Both the position numbers and the translations under genes were made by a program. From Paenibacillus harenae (GTDB lineage Bacteria; Bacillota; Bacilli; Paenibacillales; Paenibacillaceae): a DNA stretch of 64,000 bases. This document shows positions 32,493 to 40,667 of the stretch, piece after piece. The DNA lies in assembly GCF_030812415.1 (NCBI RefSeq), contig NZ_JAUSST010000005.1, positions 434,001 through 498,000 on the forward strand, given 5' to 3'. The first letter of the stretch is position 1; each line of letters begins with the position of its first letter. The notes beneath the pieces are model-generated. The model worked only from the letters and a program-made list of their open reading frames with translations, was not told where the DNA came from and did no database searches.

Positions 32493-34166
32493 GTGAAAAA
32501 GAAAACAGTATTTTCGTATGTAACGCTTTTGTTGGTGCTTACGCTCGTCTTAGCTGGCTGCGGCAACCAAAACAACAACCCTGCAAATCCGAACAACTCC
32601 GGCAACGATGGCGGATCCGAGGGCCAAGAGGAAGCTAGAGCTTTCCGCTTGAATCTTCATTCCGAACCGCCAAGTCTTGACCCGGCACTGATGGAAGACA
32701 ACGTGTCCGGTACAATCGCAACGGGTATCTACGAAGGTTTGACTCGCAAAGACGAATCAGGCAACACGGTTGAAGGTATGGCCGAGTCTTGGGAAATTTC
32801 CGAAGACGGCAAAACCTATACATTCAAAATTCGCTCCGATGCAAAATGGAGCAATGGCGACCCTGTAACGGCAAATGACTTCGAATTCGCTTGGAAACGC
32901 GCGCTTGACCCGGCTATCGGATCGACATACGCATACCAATTCTATTACATCGCAGGCGCCCAAGATTACAACGAAGGCAAAACAACGAATGCCGACGCTG
33001 TAGGCGTTAAAGCGCTGGACGCTCAAACGCTGGAAGTTAAGCTTAACTCCCCAACGCCTTATTTCTTAGGTCTGACATCGTTCTATACGTATAACCCTGT
33101 TCATCAATCCGCTAAGGAAAATGCGGGCTGGGCTGCCGACGCCGCGACGATTATCGGCAACGGTCCTTTCAAAATGGGCGAATGGCAGCACAACACTTCC
33201 ATCAAGCTCGTACCTAACGAAAACTATTACGCTAAAGATCAAGTGAAATTCACAAGCGTTGATTTCACGATGATCGCAGACTCGGCTACCGAGCTCGCGA
33301 ACTATGAAACGGATCAGCTTGATTACACAGGCAAACCGACCGGCGAAATTCCGGCCGAGCAAATTCCGGTTCTTGCCGAATCGAAGAAAGACGAGTTCCA
33401 CCAAGTAGGGACGGCTAGCTCGTACTACTACATGTTCAACATGGAGAAAGCGCCTTTCAACAACGTGAAGGTGCGTAAAGCTCTTGCAATGGCGATCGAT
33501 CGCCAATCGATCGTTGAAGATATTACGCAAGCGGGCGAGCTGCCGGCTTTCGGTTTCGTACCTCCGGGTATCGTAGGCGTGAAAGGCGACTACCGCGACG
33601 AAGTGAAAGACGACTTCTTCAAGGAAGACGTAGAAGAAGCGAAAAAATTGCTTGCTGAAGGCTTGGAGGAGCTTGGTCTCTCTTCGTTCCCTGAAGTGAA
33701 GCTGACTTACAACACGAACGACTCGCACAAAGCGATTGCCGATGCGATCGTAGACATGTGGAAAACGAACCTGGGCATCACTGTAGGCACAGGCAACGAA
33801 GAATGGGCCGTATTCCTTGAGAACCGTACGGCGATGAACTATGAAATTCAACGTGCGGGCTGGGGAGCGGACTACAACGATCCAATGACTTACATGGACA
33901 TGTTCGTAACGAAAGGCGGACAAAACAACACCGGTTTTGCTTCTGCCGAATACGACGCCCTGATTCAAAAAGCATATGCAAGCAGCGACCAACAAGAGCG
34001 TATCGACGCTATGAAAGAAGCGGAAAAAATCTTGATGGATCAATTGCCGATCTTGCCGATTTACTACTACAGCAGCGTATACATGCTGAAACCAGGATTC
34101 GAAAATATATACCTGGACTACAAAGGCGACATTGAGTACACTCGCGGCTACTACGTAGCGAAGTAA
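32493..34166 (+). CDS. oppA: Oligopeptide ABC transporter substrate-binding lipoprotein
   Basis: A 557-residue SBP_bac_5 (family 5) binding protein. The lipoprotein signal has lipobox LAGC at residues 20-23, so mature Cys23 is lipid-anchored; a disordered Asn/Gly linker follows. Domain signatures are LHSEPPSLDPALMEDNVSGTIATGIYEGLTRKD, GKTYTFKIRSDAKWSNGDPVTANDFEFAWKRALDP, VRKALAMAIDRQSIVEDIT and GWGADYNDPMTYMDMFVTKGGQNNTGFASAEYDALI. It binds oligopeptides outside the membrane for OppBCDF encoded next; in spore formers such systems also import signalling peptides. GTG 32493 follows GGGGAGG. Confidence 0.95.
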   Translation: MKKKTVFSYVTLLLVLTLVLAGCGNQNNNPANPNNSGNDGGSEGQEEARAFRLNLHSEPPSLDPALMEDNVSGTIATGIYEGLTRKDESGNTVEGMAESWEISEDGKTYTFKIRSDAKWSNGDPVTANDFEFAWKRALDPAIGSTYAYQFYYIAGAQDYNEGKTTNADAVGVKALDAQTLEVKLNSPTPYFLGLTSFYTYNPVHQSAKENAGWAADAATIIGNGPFKMGEWQHNTSIKLVPNENYYAKDQVKFTSVDFTMIADSATELANYETDQLDYTGKPTGEIPAEQIPVLAESKKDEFHQVGTASSYYYMFNMEKAPFNNVKVRKALAMAIDRQSIVEDITQAGELPAFGFVPPGIVGVKGDYRDEVKDDFFKEDVEEAKKLLAEGLEELGLSSFPEVKLTYNTNDSHKAIADAIVDMWKTNLGITVGTGNEEWAVFLENRTAMNYEIQRAGWGADYNDPMTYMDMFVTKGGQNNTGFASAEYDALIQKAYASSDQQERIDAMKEAEKILMDQLPILPIYYYSSVYMLKPGFENIYLDYKGDIEYTRGYYVAK

Positions 34167-34188
34167 GGTGAGTCCAGCACTTGAGGTC

Positions 34189-34232
34189 AGGGATATATGC
34201 GCAAGCTGCGTATATATCCCTTTCTTTTGAGT
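34189..34232 (+). terminator. Attenuator-like hairpin between oppA and oppB
   Basis: AGGGATATATGCGCA (34189-34203) pairs with TGCGTATATATCCCT (34207-34221), followed by TTCTTTT. It sits between the abundant binding-protein gene and the permease genes, where partial termination or 3'-end protection would give more oppA mRNA. Confidence 0.75.
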
Positions 34233-34288
34233 GATTCCATGCAGGCTGTTGTAGCGTTTTGCTCATTTGTAAGGAGGTGTCCGTTGCA

Positions 34289-35224
34289 GTGCTTAAATAC
34301 GTGTCCAAAAAATTTTTATCGATGCTTGCATCCTTGTTTGTACTTGCGTCAGCAACCTTCTTCTTGATGAAGCTTATTCCGGGCGATCCGTTTCTGCGTG
34401 AGAAAGCGATTCCCGAGAAAATTAAAGAAAGTCTATATGCCATGTACGGTTTAGATCAGCCGATATGGAAGCAATATTTGATGTATTTGAACAACCTGCT
34501 TCACGGAGACTTAGGAATGTCGATGAAGCAGCAATATATGTCCGTCACTCGCATTATTAAAGACAGTTTTGTGTATTCCGCGCAAATCGGGGTGCTGGCG
34601 ATTATCGTTTCCGTTGCCGCAGGCTTGATTCTTGGCATTATCGCTGCGCTAAACCATCGAAAATTATTGGATAGCCTTACGATTGTCGTTGCCGTGCTGG
34701 GTGTATCGATTCCGAACTTCCTTGCGGCGTCGGCGTTGCAATATGTATTCGGCCTTAAGCTCCGCCTACTGGATGTATCGGGACTGAATGATTGGACCGA
34801 CTACATTATGCCCGTGCTTGCGCTATCTTTCCTGCCGGCGGCGTTCATTGCACGCTTGACTCGTTCGACAATGCTTGAGGTTCTATCCGCTGATTATATT
34901 AAGACGGCTCGTTCCAAAGGACTCAGCGGCCGCATCATTCTTGTCCGTCATGCACTGCGCAATGCAATCCTGCCCGTTGTCACTTATATTGGGCCGATGA
35001 CGGCAAACATTATTACGGGCTCCGTCGTGGTTGAACAAATATTCGGCATCGGCGGCATCGGCAAGTTTTTCGTTCAAAGCATTACGAACCGCGATTATAC
35101 GCTTATTATGGGCCTTACGTTATTTTACGGCATCATCCTTATGGTCGCGCGGTTCTTGACCGATGTCGCCTACGGCTTCGTCGATCCGCGAATTAAGCTA
35201 AGCAGAGGGAAGGGGGCTAAATGA
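34289..35224 (+). CDS. oppB: Oligopeptide ABC transporter permease OppB
   Basis: A 311-residue inner-membrane permease with about six helices and the EAA-type coupling loop EVLSADYIKTARSKGLSGRIILVRHALRNAILPVVTYIG. The N-terminal FFLMKLIPGDPF is typical of OppB/DppB. I chose GTG 34289 because AAGGAGGTG (34271-34279) precedes it by nine bases; a TTG at 34259 lies upstream of that site. Its stop overlaps the oppC start (ATGA). Confidence 0.95.
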   Translation: MLKYVSKKFLSMLASLFVLASATFFLMKLIPGDPFLREKAIPEKIKESLYAMYGLDQPIWKQYLMYLNNLLHGDLGMSMKQQYMSVTRIIKDSFVYSAQIGVLAIIVSVAAGLILGIIAALNHRKLLDSLTIVVAVLGVSIPNFLAASALQYVFGLKLRLLDVSGLNDWTDYIMPVLALSFLPAAFIARLTRSTMLEVLSADYIKTARSKGLSGRIILVRHALRNAILPVVTYIGPMTANIITGSVVVEQIFGIGGIGKFFVQSITNRDYTLIMGLTLFYGIILMVARFLTDVAYGFVDPRIKLSRGKGAK

Positions 35225-36156
35225 TGGCTGAGAAAATGTTAACCCCTGACGACTTTGCCAAGCTGAGCAAAGAAGAGAAGAAAACGGAGACGGTCGTCCG
35301 CGAAAGCATTTCGGCTTGGAAGGACGCCTGGCTGCGGCTGAAAACGAACAAAATGGCGATGGTTAGCCTTGCTATCCTTGTCGTTATCATCATCATGGCG
35401 ATCATAGGTCCATGGATTTCAGAGCTTATGGGCCAAGACTATTCTACCAACCATTTGAAAGAGAAGAATACCTCGCCGAACGGAACCTATTGGTTCGGAA
35501 CGGACAATCTCGGCCGCGATATGTTCGCGCGTACGTGGATGGGAACGGGCATCTCGCTGCAGGTCGGTTTCTATGCCGCGCTTGCCGACCTCGTGATCGG
35601 CGTTATTATGGGCGGCATCATGGGCTACTTCGGCGGTCGCGTGGACGAGATCTTGAACCGCTTCTGCGAGGTGTTGTATTCGATTCCGAGCATGCTCATT
35701 ATTATTTTGCTCATCGTCATTATGGAGCCGAGTATGTTCACGATCGTACTGGCCCTCAGCATAACAGGCTGGATTAATATGGCCTGGCTCGTTCGCGGGC
35801 AAATCATGCAGCTCAAAAACCAGGAGTACGTCATGGCGGCCCAAGCGCTTGGCGCAAGCACGCCGCGTATTCTGTTCAGACATCTTATACCGAATGCAAT
35901 GGGACCGATTATCGTAACGCTGACGCTTACGGTGCCGAGCGCGATTTTCGCCGAAGCCTTCTTAAGCTTCCTCGGACTTGGCGTGCAATCGCCTTCGGCT
36001 TCGCTCGGCACGATGATTAACGATGCGATTAAAGCATGGACGCTTTATCCGTGGAGAATGTGGTTCCCGGCTGCGATTATCAGTTTGATGATGCTTTGTT
36101 TCAATATTTTCGGCGACGGCTTGCGCGATGCGCTCGATCCGAAGATGAAGAAGTAG
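35221..36156 (+). CDS. oppC: Oligopeptide ABC transporter permease OppC
   Basis: A 311-residue permease partner of OppB. A cytoplasmic N-terminus with DAWLRLKTNKMAMVSLAILV precedes TM1. FGTDNLGRDMFARTWMGTGISLQVGFYAAL is the DppC/OppC signature, and MQLKNQEYVMAAQALGASTPRILFRHLIPNAMGPIIV is the EAA coupling loop. Two ATG codons (35221 and 35224) overlap the oppB stop; either could be used. Confidence 0.95.
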   Translation: MMAEKMLTPDDFAKLSKEEKKTETVVRESISAWKDAWLRLKTNKMAMVSLAILVVIIIMAIIGPWISELMGQDYSTNHLKEKNTSPNGTYWFGTDNLGRDMFARTWMGTGISLQVGFYAALADLVIGVIMGGIMGYFGGRVDEILNRFCEVLYSIPSMLIIILLIVIMEPSMFTIVLALSITGWINMAWLVRGQIMQLKNQEYVMAAQALGASTPRILFRHLIPNAMGPIIVTLTLTVPSAIFAEAFLSFLGLGVQSPSASLGTMINDAIKAWTLYPWRMWFPAAIISLMMLCFNIFGDGLRDALDPKMKK

Positions 36157-36166
36157 GAGGTGGATC

Positions 36167-37174
36167 ATGATGGAAAGATTGCTTGAAGTCAAAGACCTTC
36201 GCGTTGATTTTAAAGTTCGCGGCGGCATCGTGCAAGCGGTGCGCGGCGTCAACTTTCATGTGAATAAAGGCGAGGCGGTAGCGATCGTCGGCGAGTCCGG
36301 CTGCGGCAAGAGCGTCACGGCTCAATCGCTGATGCGGCTCGTTCCGTCCCCGCCGGCGAAGACGACAGGCTCGATTCAATTCGCGGGCAAAGATATATTG
36401 AAGCTGACCGATCGGCAAATGGAGGATGTGCGGGGCAAGGAAATGGGCATGATCTTCCAGGATCCGATGACTTCGCTGAATCCGACGCTAACGATCGGCC
36501 GTCAGATAACGGAAGGCCTTGTTAAGCATCAAGGATTAAGCAACGAGAAGGCACGTGCGCGCGCCATTGAGATGCTCGAACTGGTAGGCATACCGAATCC
36601 GGCTTCGCGCGTGAATCAATACCCGCATCAATTCTCGGGCGGTATGCGCCAACGGGCGATGATAGCAATCGCGCTTGCTTGCAACCCTTCGCTGCTTATA
36701 GCGGATGAGCCGACAACGGCGCTGGACGTTACGATTCAAGCGCAAATTATGCGCGTGATGAAAGATTTGCAGCAAAAGCTTGGCACTTCTATTATTCTAA
36801 TTACGCATGATCTTGGAGTTGTAGCCGATGTGTGCGATCGCGTTATCGTGATGTATGCCGGCAAAGTGGTCGAGACAGGAACGAAATGGGAAATTTTCAA
36901 AAATCCGAAGCATCCGTATACGAAGGGTCTGCTGCGCTCGGTGCCAAGGCTCGATCAGAAGAAGGACGAGCCGCTTGTTCCGATCTACGGCATGCCGCCG
37001 GATTTGATCAAGCCGCCGGTCGGCTGCAGCTTCTGCGCGCGTTGCGACGAAGCGATGCGCGTCTGCGTCGATAACGATCCCGAATTGCTTAAGGTAGGCG
37101 ACAGCGAGTCGCATGCATCGGCATGCTGGATGGCCCATCCTTTCGCGCAGCCGAAACGGGAGGTGTCGTTATGA
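36167..37174 (+). CDS. oppD: Oligopeptide ABC transporter ATP-binding protein OppD
   Basis: A 335-residue ATPase. Walker A is GESGCGKSV (about residues 42-50), the signature is FSGGMRQRAMIAIAL, Walker B LLIADEPTTALDV and the switch His is in LITHDLGVVA. The C-terminal oligopeptide/dipeptide extension has the Cys-rich GCSFCARCDEAMRVC, which in this family can hold an iron-sulfur cluster. ATG 36167 follows AGGAGGTG. It ends in an ATGA overlap with oppF. Confidence 0.96.
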   Translation: MMERLLEVKDLRVDFKVRGGIVQAVRGVNFHVNKGEAVAIVGESGCGKSVTAQSLMRLVPSPPAKTTGSIQFAGKDILKLTDRQMEDVRGKEMGMIFQDPMTSLNPTLTIGRQITEGLVKHQGLSNEKARARAIEMLELVGIPNPASRVNQYPHQFSGGMRQRAMIAIALACNPSLLIADEPTTALDVTIQAQIMRVMKDLQQKLGTSIILITHDLGVVADVCDRVIVMYAGKVVETGTKWEIFKNPKHPYTKGLLRSVPRLDQKKDEPLVPIYGMPPDLIKPPVGCSFCARCDEAMRVCVDNDPELLKVGDSESHASACWMAHPFAQPKREVSL

Positions 37175-38127
37175 GCCAACCGTTGATCGAAGTGAAAAAC
37201 TTGCGCAAGTTCTTCAACCTTGGGGGCGGTACGACGCTTCAAGCGGTTAACGATATTAGCCTTTCGATCCAGAAGGGCGAAACGGTAGGTGTCGTCGGCG
37301 AGTCGGGCTGCGGCAAGTCGACGGCTGGCCGCACCATTATGCGGCTTTATGAACCGACCGGCGGCTCGGTTGCATTCGAAGGCAAGGACATTTACGGGCT
37401 GAGAGGTTCGAAGCTGAAGGCGCTTCGCCGCGATATGCAGATGATTTTCCAGGATCCGTATGCCTCGCTCAACCCGCGAATGACGGTTATGGACATTATC
37501 GGCGAGCCGATCGATATTCATAACCTCGCGAACGGCGGCAAGGAACGCAGGAAAAAGGTCGAGAATCTGCTCGATCTGGTTGGCCTTAACCCAAGCCATG
37601 CAACGCGTTATCCGCATGAGTTCTCCGGCGGCCAGCGCCAGCGGATCGGCATTGCCCGAGCGCTTGCGGTCGATCCGAAGTTCATCATTGCCGATGAGCC
37701 GATCTCCGCGCTTGACGTGTCCATCCAAGCTCAAGTCGTCAACTTGATGCAGGATTTGCAGCGCAAGATGGGACTCACGTATTTGTTCATCGCGCATGAC
37801 CTCTCCATGGTTAAGCACATAAGCAATCGCGTTGCCGTTATGTACTTGGGCAAAATCGTCGAGCTGGCTTCCAGCGACGACCTGTACGCGATGCCTGCGC
37901 ATCCTTATACGCGCGCGCTTATGTCGGCGATTCCGATTGCCGATCCCGAGGTGGAAGCAACGCGCGAGCGCATCGTGCTGACGGGTGATCTTCCGAGCCC
38001 GATCAATCCGCCGAAGGGCTGCCAGTTCCACACGCGCTGCCCGATCGCGACCGATCGCTGCAAGGTAGACGAGCCCGCTCTATTGGAAACGCGCAAAGGG
38101 CATTTTGCTGCATGTCACTACGCATAA
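37171..38127 (+). CDS. oppF: Oligopeptide ABC transporter ATP-binding protein OppF
   Basis: A 318-residue ATPase that pairs with OppD. Walker A is GESGCGKSTAGRTIM (about 43-57), the signature FSGGQRQRIGIARALA, Walker B FIIADEPISALDVSIQAQ, and the Cys-bearing C-terminal motif GCQFHTRCPIATDRC. I chose ATG 37171 because GGGAGGTG precedes it and it overlaps the oppD stop; a longer frame from 37123 only reads into oppD. It is last of the operon; no obvious terminator follows. Confidence 0.96.
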   Translation: MSQPLIEVKNLRKFFNLGGGTTLQAVNDISLSIQKGETVGVVGESGCGKSTAGRTIMRLYEPTGGSVAFEGKDIYGLRGSKLKALRRDMQMIFQDPYASLNPRMTVMDIIGEPIDIHNLANGGKERRKKVENLLDLVGLNPSHATRYPHEFSGGQRQRIGIARALAVDPKFIIADEPISALDVSIQAQVVNLMQDLQRKMGLTYLFIAHDLSMVKHISNRVAVMYLGKIVELASSDDLYAMPAHPYTRALMSAIPIADPEVEATRERIVLTGDLPSPINPPKGCQFHTRCPIATDRCKVDEPALLETRKGHFAACHYA

Positions 38128-38361
38128 TAATGAAGATAAGCACACTGGAAGCGGCATTTTATGCTCGCTTTTGGTGTGTTTTTTGATTTGGCTGAGCTTG
38201 GATGCCCGTAAAGATTGAATAAGCAGCCATCCACCGACATGGAGTTCGAATTGTGGCTTTTAATGAAGAAGCGTTTTGTGGTAAAATTTAGGTAGTAGGG
38301 TTGATTGCGCGTAGTGTAATGGATGGACTTGAAATGAATTGCGTTTGAAATGGGGGAAGTT

Positions 38362-39441
38362 ATGGAGTTCATTATAGCGCTGATCGTTATATTGTTCGTT
38401 GTATTTGGACTAATAGGGGCAACTACTAAAAAGAAGGGACGCGGATCGGGTTACCGGAACGGAGGATCGAGAGGAATGAAACGAATCTATGCCTCGTGGC
38501 CGTCTGCGGAGCCCCCTATGGCACTGGGCGTACCCTACGGGCATCCGGCCCGTTCGGCAGCGGAGAGGCTCGAATCGGCGCTGGGGCTGGATTTCGAAGC
38601 ACGCGTCAAGGATCGAGTGCTGAAGGAGCAACCCCGTCTGACGGATAACGAATGGAAGTGGACGTGGTTCGAGCTGAAGCGTTATTTCCTCATGTGCGCG
38701 ATTATGCGAAGCGTGCCGATGTATAGCCGTTCAGCTGACGCGATCTGGCATGAAATGCTTATGTTCACGAGGGAGTACGAGCAATTTTGCTCGGGATTCA
38801 GCGGCGAGATGATTCATCATGCGCCTCATGCAGCAGGCGTACAGTCGGAACCGGGCGAGAGAGCATGGTTCGACTGGGTATATGGCGAGTTATTCGAGCA
38901 GACGCCGGTAAGCGGAAGGGTATGGGGAACGTTCTACCGTACTCCGCTGCCGCAGTCGAAACTTTCGGAGATCGAGTTATGGAGCGAGCAGCAACTAAAA
39001 GATGGATGGTTCAACGGCAAAGCCTCGCTCAAGCATGGGGATTTGAGCGATACGATCGGTCACCTGATCGGTCGATTGAAGCGCCAAGTGGGAGAGGCCA
39101 AGCAGAGACGCATCATTACCCGTCAGGACCGGTCGTCAAGAAACGGAATCTATGATGATCCTGCGCTAATGATGCTGTCGGGCATGCTTATCTTTAATTC
39201 GCTTCATCATTCCGATGATTTTGCCCGGCAGATGGATAATCTGCAGACGGAAGAGGAACGTAAAGCGAACTCGAGCGGCGATTCGACTTACGCATGCAGC
39301 GGCTCTTCGCATGACGGCAGGCACGACGGCGGTCATGACGGCCATTCCGGCGGACACGGCGGCGATTCTTCGTGCGGCGGCGGGGGGAGCGGCGGCGGCG
39401 GATCGTCCTGCGGCGGCGGATGCGGTGGAGGCGGAGATTAG
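38362..39441 (+). CDS. Membrane-anchored protein with Gly/Ser/His/Cys-rich tail
   Basis: A 359-residue protein. One N-terminal helix (MEFIIALIVILFVVFGLIGA) is followed by a basic stretch and a soluble domain of about 250 residues with conserved-looking aromatic segments (TDNEWKWTWFELKRYFLMCAIM, YSRSADAIWHEMLMFTREYEQFC). The C-terminal 55 residues are low complexity: a His/Gly part (HDGRHDGGHDGHSGGHGG) and then Cys pairs in Gly runs (SSCGGGGSGGGGSSCGGGCG). A similar Gly-Cys tail occurs on some uncharacterised membrane proteins, and the His and Cys could bind metal (inference). I chose ATG 38362 over ATG 38350 because GGGGGAAG lies between them. A terminator follows. Confidence 0.75.
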   Translation: MEFIIALIVILFVVFGLIGATTKKKGRGSGYRNGGSRGMKRIYASWPSAEPPMALGVPYGHPARSAAERLESALGLDFEARVKDRVLKEQPRLTDNEWKWTWFELKRYFLMCAIMRSVPMYSRSADAIWHEMLMFTREYEQFCSGFSGEMIHHAPHAAGVQSEPGERAWFDWVYGELFEQTPVSGRVWGTFYRTPLPQSKLSEIELWSEQQLKDGWFNGKASLKHGDLSDTIGHLIGRLKRQVGEAKQRRIITRQDRSSRNGIYDDPALMMLSGMLIFNSLHHSDDFARQMDNLQTEEERKANSSGDSTYACSGSSHDGRHDGGHDGHSGGHGGDSSCGGGGSGGGGSSCGGGCGGGGD

Positions 39442-39473
39442 CGATCGATTCAAGTAACGAATGATATTATGGG

Positions 39474-39512
39474 CAACCCGCATTCCCTAGGAGGATGCGG
39501 GTTGTTTGTTAT
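39474..39512 (+). terminator. Intrinsic terminator after Gly-rich protein gene
   Basis: CAACCCGCAT (39474-39483) pairs with ATGCGGGTTG (39495-39504), then TTTGTT. Confidence 0.8.
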
Positions 39513-39523
39513 ATGTAGCAAAA

Positions 39524-39773
39524 GTTATAAGTGCATATATGATCTTACAACCAGTGGTTAGGTATGTGGCGGTGTCTGTAAGAGTGTATAGGATCTTACA
39601 GAGTATTTGAGTCTGCTGGAGCACGCCCGCGACTTCGTGCAAGATCACATACGCACTTACAGTGGGAGGTCGGATAAGCATCGGCGTCTGTAAGAGCATA
39701 TAGGCACTTACGGAGCTGCTGTTGGAGTCGAGGCTCGTTTCTGAGTACTGTAAGAGCATAAATAACCTTTCTT
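39524..39773. repeat. Array of five imperfect palindromes with alternating 51/61-base spacing
   Basis: This fills most of the 490-base gap before upp. The core of about 26 bases reads CTGTAAGAG..(TATA)..CACTTACAG. Aligned at the GTAAG position, copies begin at 39527, 39578, 39639, 39690 and 39750, so the steps are 51, 61, 51 and 60 bases. This looks like a dimer unit of about 112 bases repeated twice. The first and last copies are the most degenerate. No open frame with a ribosome binding site is present. The remaining 100 bases before upp hold the promoter at 39873. Confidence 0.75.
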
Positions 39774-39872
39774 TTATCGTTTCTGCAATTATCGACAAGC
39801 CACAGCATCAGCCGGGCTGGCTTGGACATACTGAAAATGAATAAAACTCAAGATGCATCGAGGGGTTTACAA

Positions 39873-39881
39873 TGCTATAAT
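39873..39881 (+). promoter_or_regulatory. Extended -10 promoter of upp
   Basis: TGCTATAAT (extended -10, TGnTATAAT) with no good -35 element, 50 bases before the start codon. Confidence 0.6.
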
Positions 39882-39931
39882 AGTTGGGATTGTGTCAAGC
39901 CTACAACTATATACGGGAGGAATTACGCTCC

Positions 39932-40561
39932 ATGAGCAAACTAATCATTTGCGACCATCCTTTAATTCAGCATAAGCTGACTTTTATTCGGAATAAAGAG
40001 ACGAATACGAAAGATTTTCGGGAATTGGTTGACGAAGTGGCTACATTGATGGCCTATGAAATTACGAGAGAAATTCCGCTGGACACGATTAAAGTACAGA
40101 CCCCGGTCGCCGAGACGGACGCCAAGGTCGTATCCGGCCGCATGCTCGGTCTGGTGCCCATTCTTCGCGCGGGACTCGGGATGGTTGACGGCATATTGAA
40201 GCTCATTCCGTCCGCCAAGGTCGGTCATATCGGACTGGCTCGCGACCACGAGACGCTGCAACCGAAGGAATATTACATTAATTTGCCGACGGACGCCTCC
40301 AATCGCATGCTGATCGTTATCGATCCGATGCTGGCAACGGGCGGTTCGGCAATTGCTGCTATATCCTCGCTTAAGAGCCATAATTGCGACCAGATTAAGC
40401 TAATGTGTCTTATCGCCGCCCCTGAAGGCGTGAAGGCGGTTCAGGATGCGCACCCGGATGTAGACATCTATATCGCCGCGCTGGACGAGCGCTTGAACGA
40501 GAAGGGCTACATCGTTCCGGGTCTTGGAGATGCGGGCGACCGCATGTTCGGAACGAATTAG
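39932..40561 (+). CDS. upp: Uracil phosphoribosyltransferase
   Basis: A 209-residue type I phosphoribosyltransferase that makes UMP from uracil and PRPP (pyrimidine salvage). The PRPP-binding loop is VIDPMLATGGSAIAAI, and the uracil-binding C-terminus is RLNEKGYIVPGLGDAGDRMFGT. ATG 39932 follows GGGAGGAATTACGCTCC; an in-frame GTG/ATG region from 39884 has no site. The location just ahead of the atp operon matches other spore-forming Firmicutes. Confidence 0.97.
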   Translation: MSKLIICDHPLIQHKLTFIRNKETNTKDFRELVDEVATLMAYEITREIPLDTIKVQTPVAETDAKVVSGRMLGLVPILRAGLGMVDGILKLIPSAKVGHIGLARDHETLQPKEYYINLPTDASNRMLIVIDPMLATGGSAIAAISSLKSHNCDQIKLMCLIAAPEGVKAVQDAHPDVDIYIAALDERLNEKGYIVPGLGDAGDRMFGTN

Positions 40562-40667
40562 AGAAGTAAAAACTTCCCTGCTTTTGAAGCGAGTTTGCTA
40601 TCAAACTTTTAGGCCCCCACATCATCGAATTACATCAATACAGTTTTTTTCATAGGAGTGGAAACTT

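Noticed and set aside
33066..34043. 325-codon minus-strand frame inside oppA
   Set aside because: Antisense to a well-conserved binding protein; no start signals.
39524..39773. CRISPR-like array (cores of about 26 bases, spacers of 25-35 bases)
   Set aside because: The cores differ at many positions, spacing alternates in a fixed pattern, there are only five copies, and no cas gene is in the window.
39487..39829. Two minus-strand frames in the repeat region before upp
   Set aside because: They are built from the palindromic repeats (recurring ALT-type residues) and lack ribosome binding sites.
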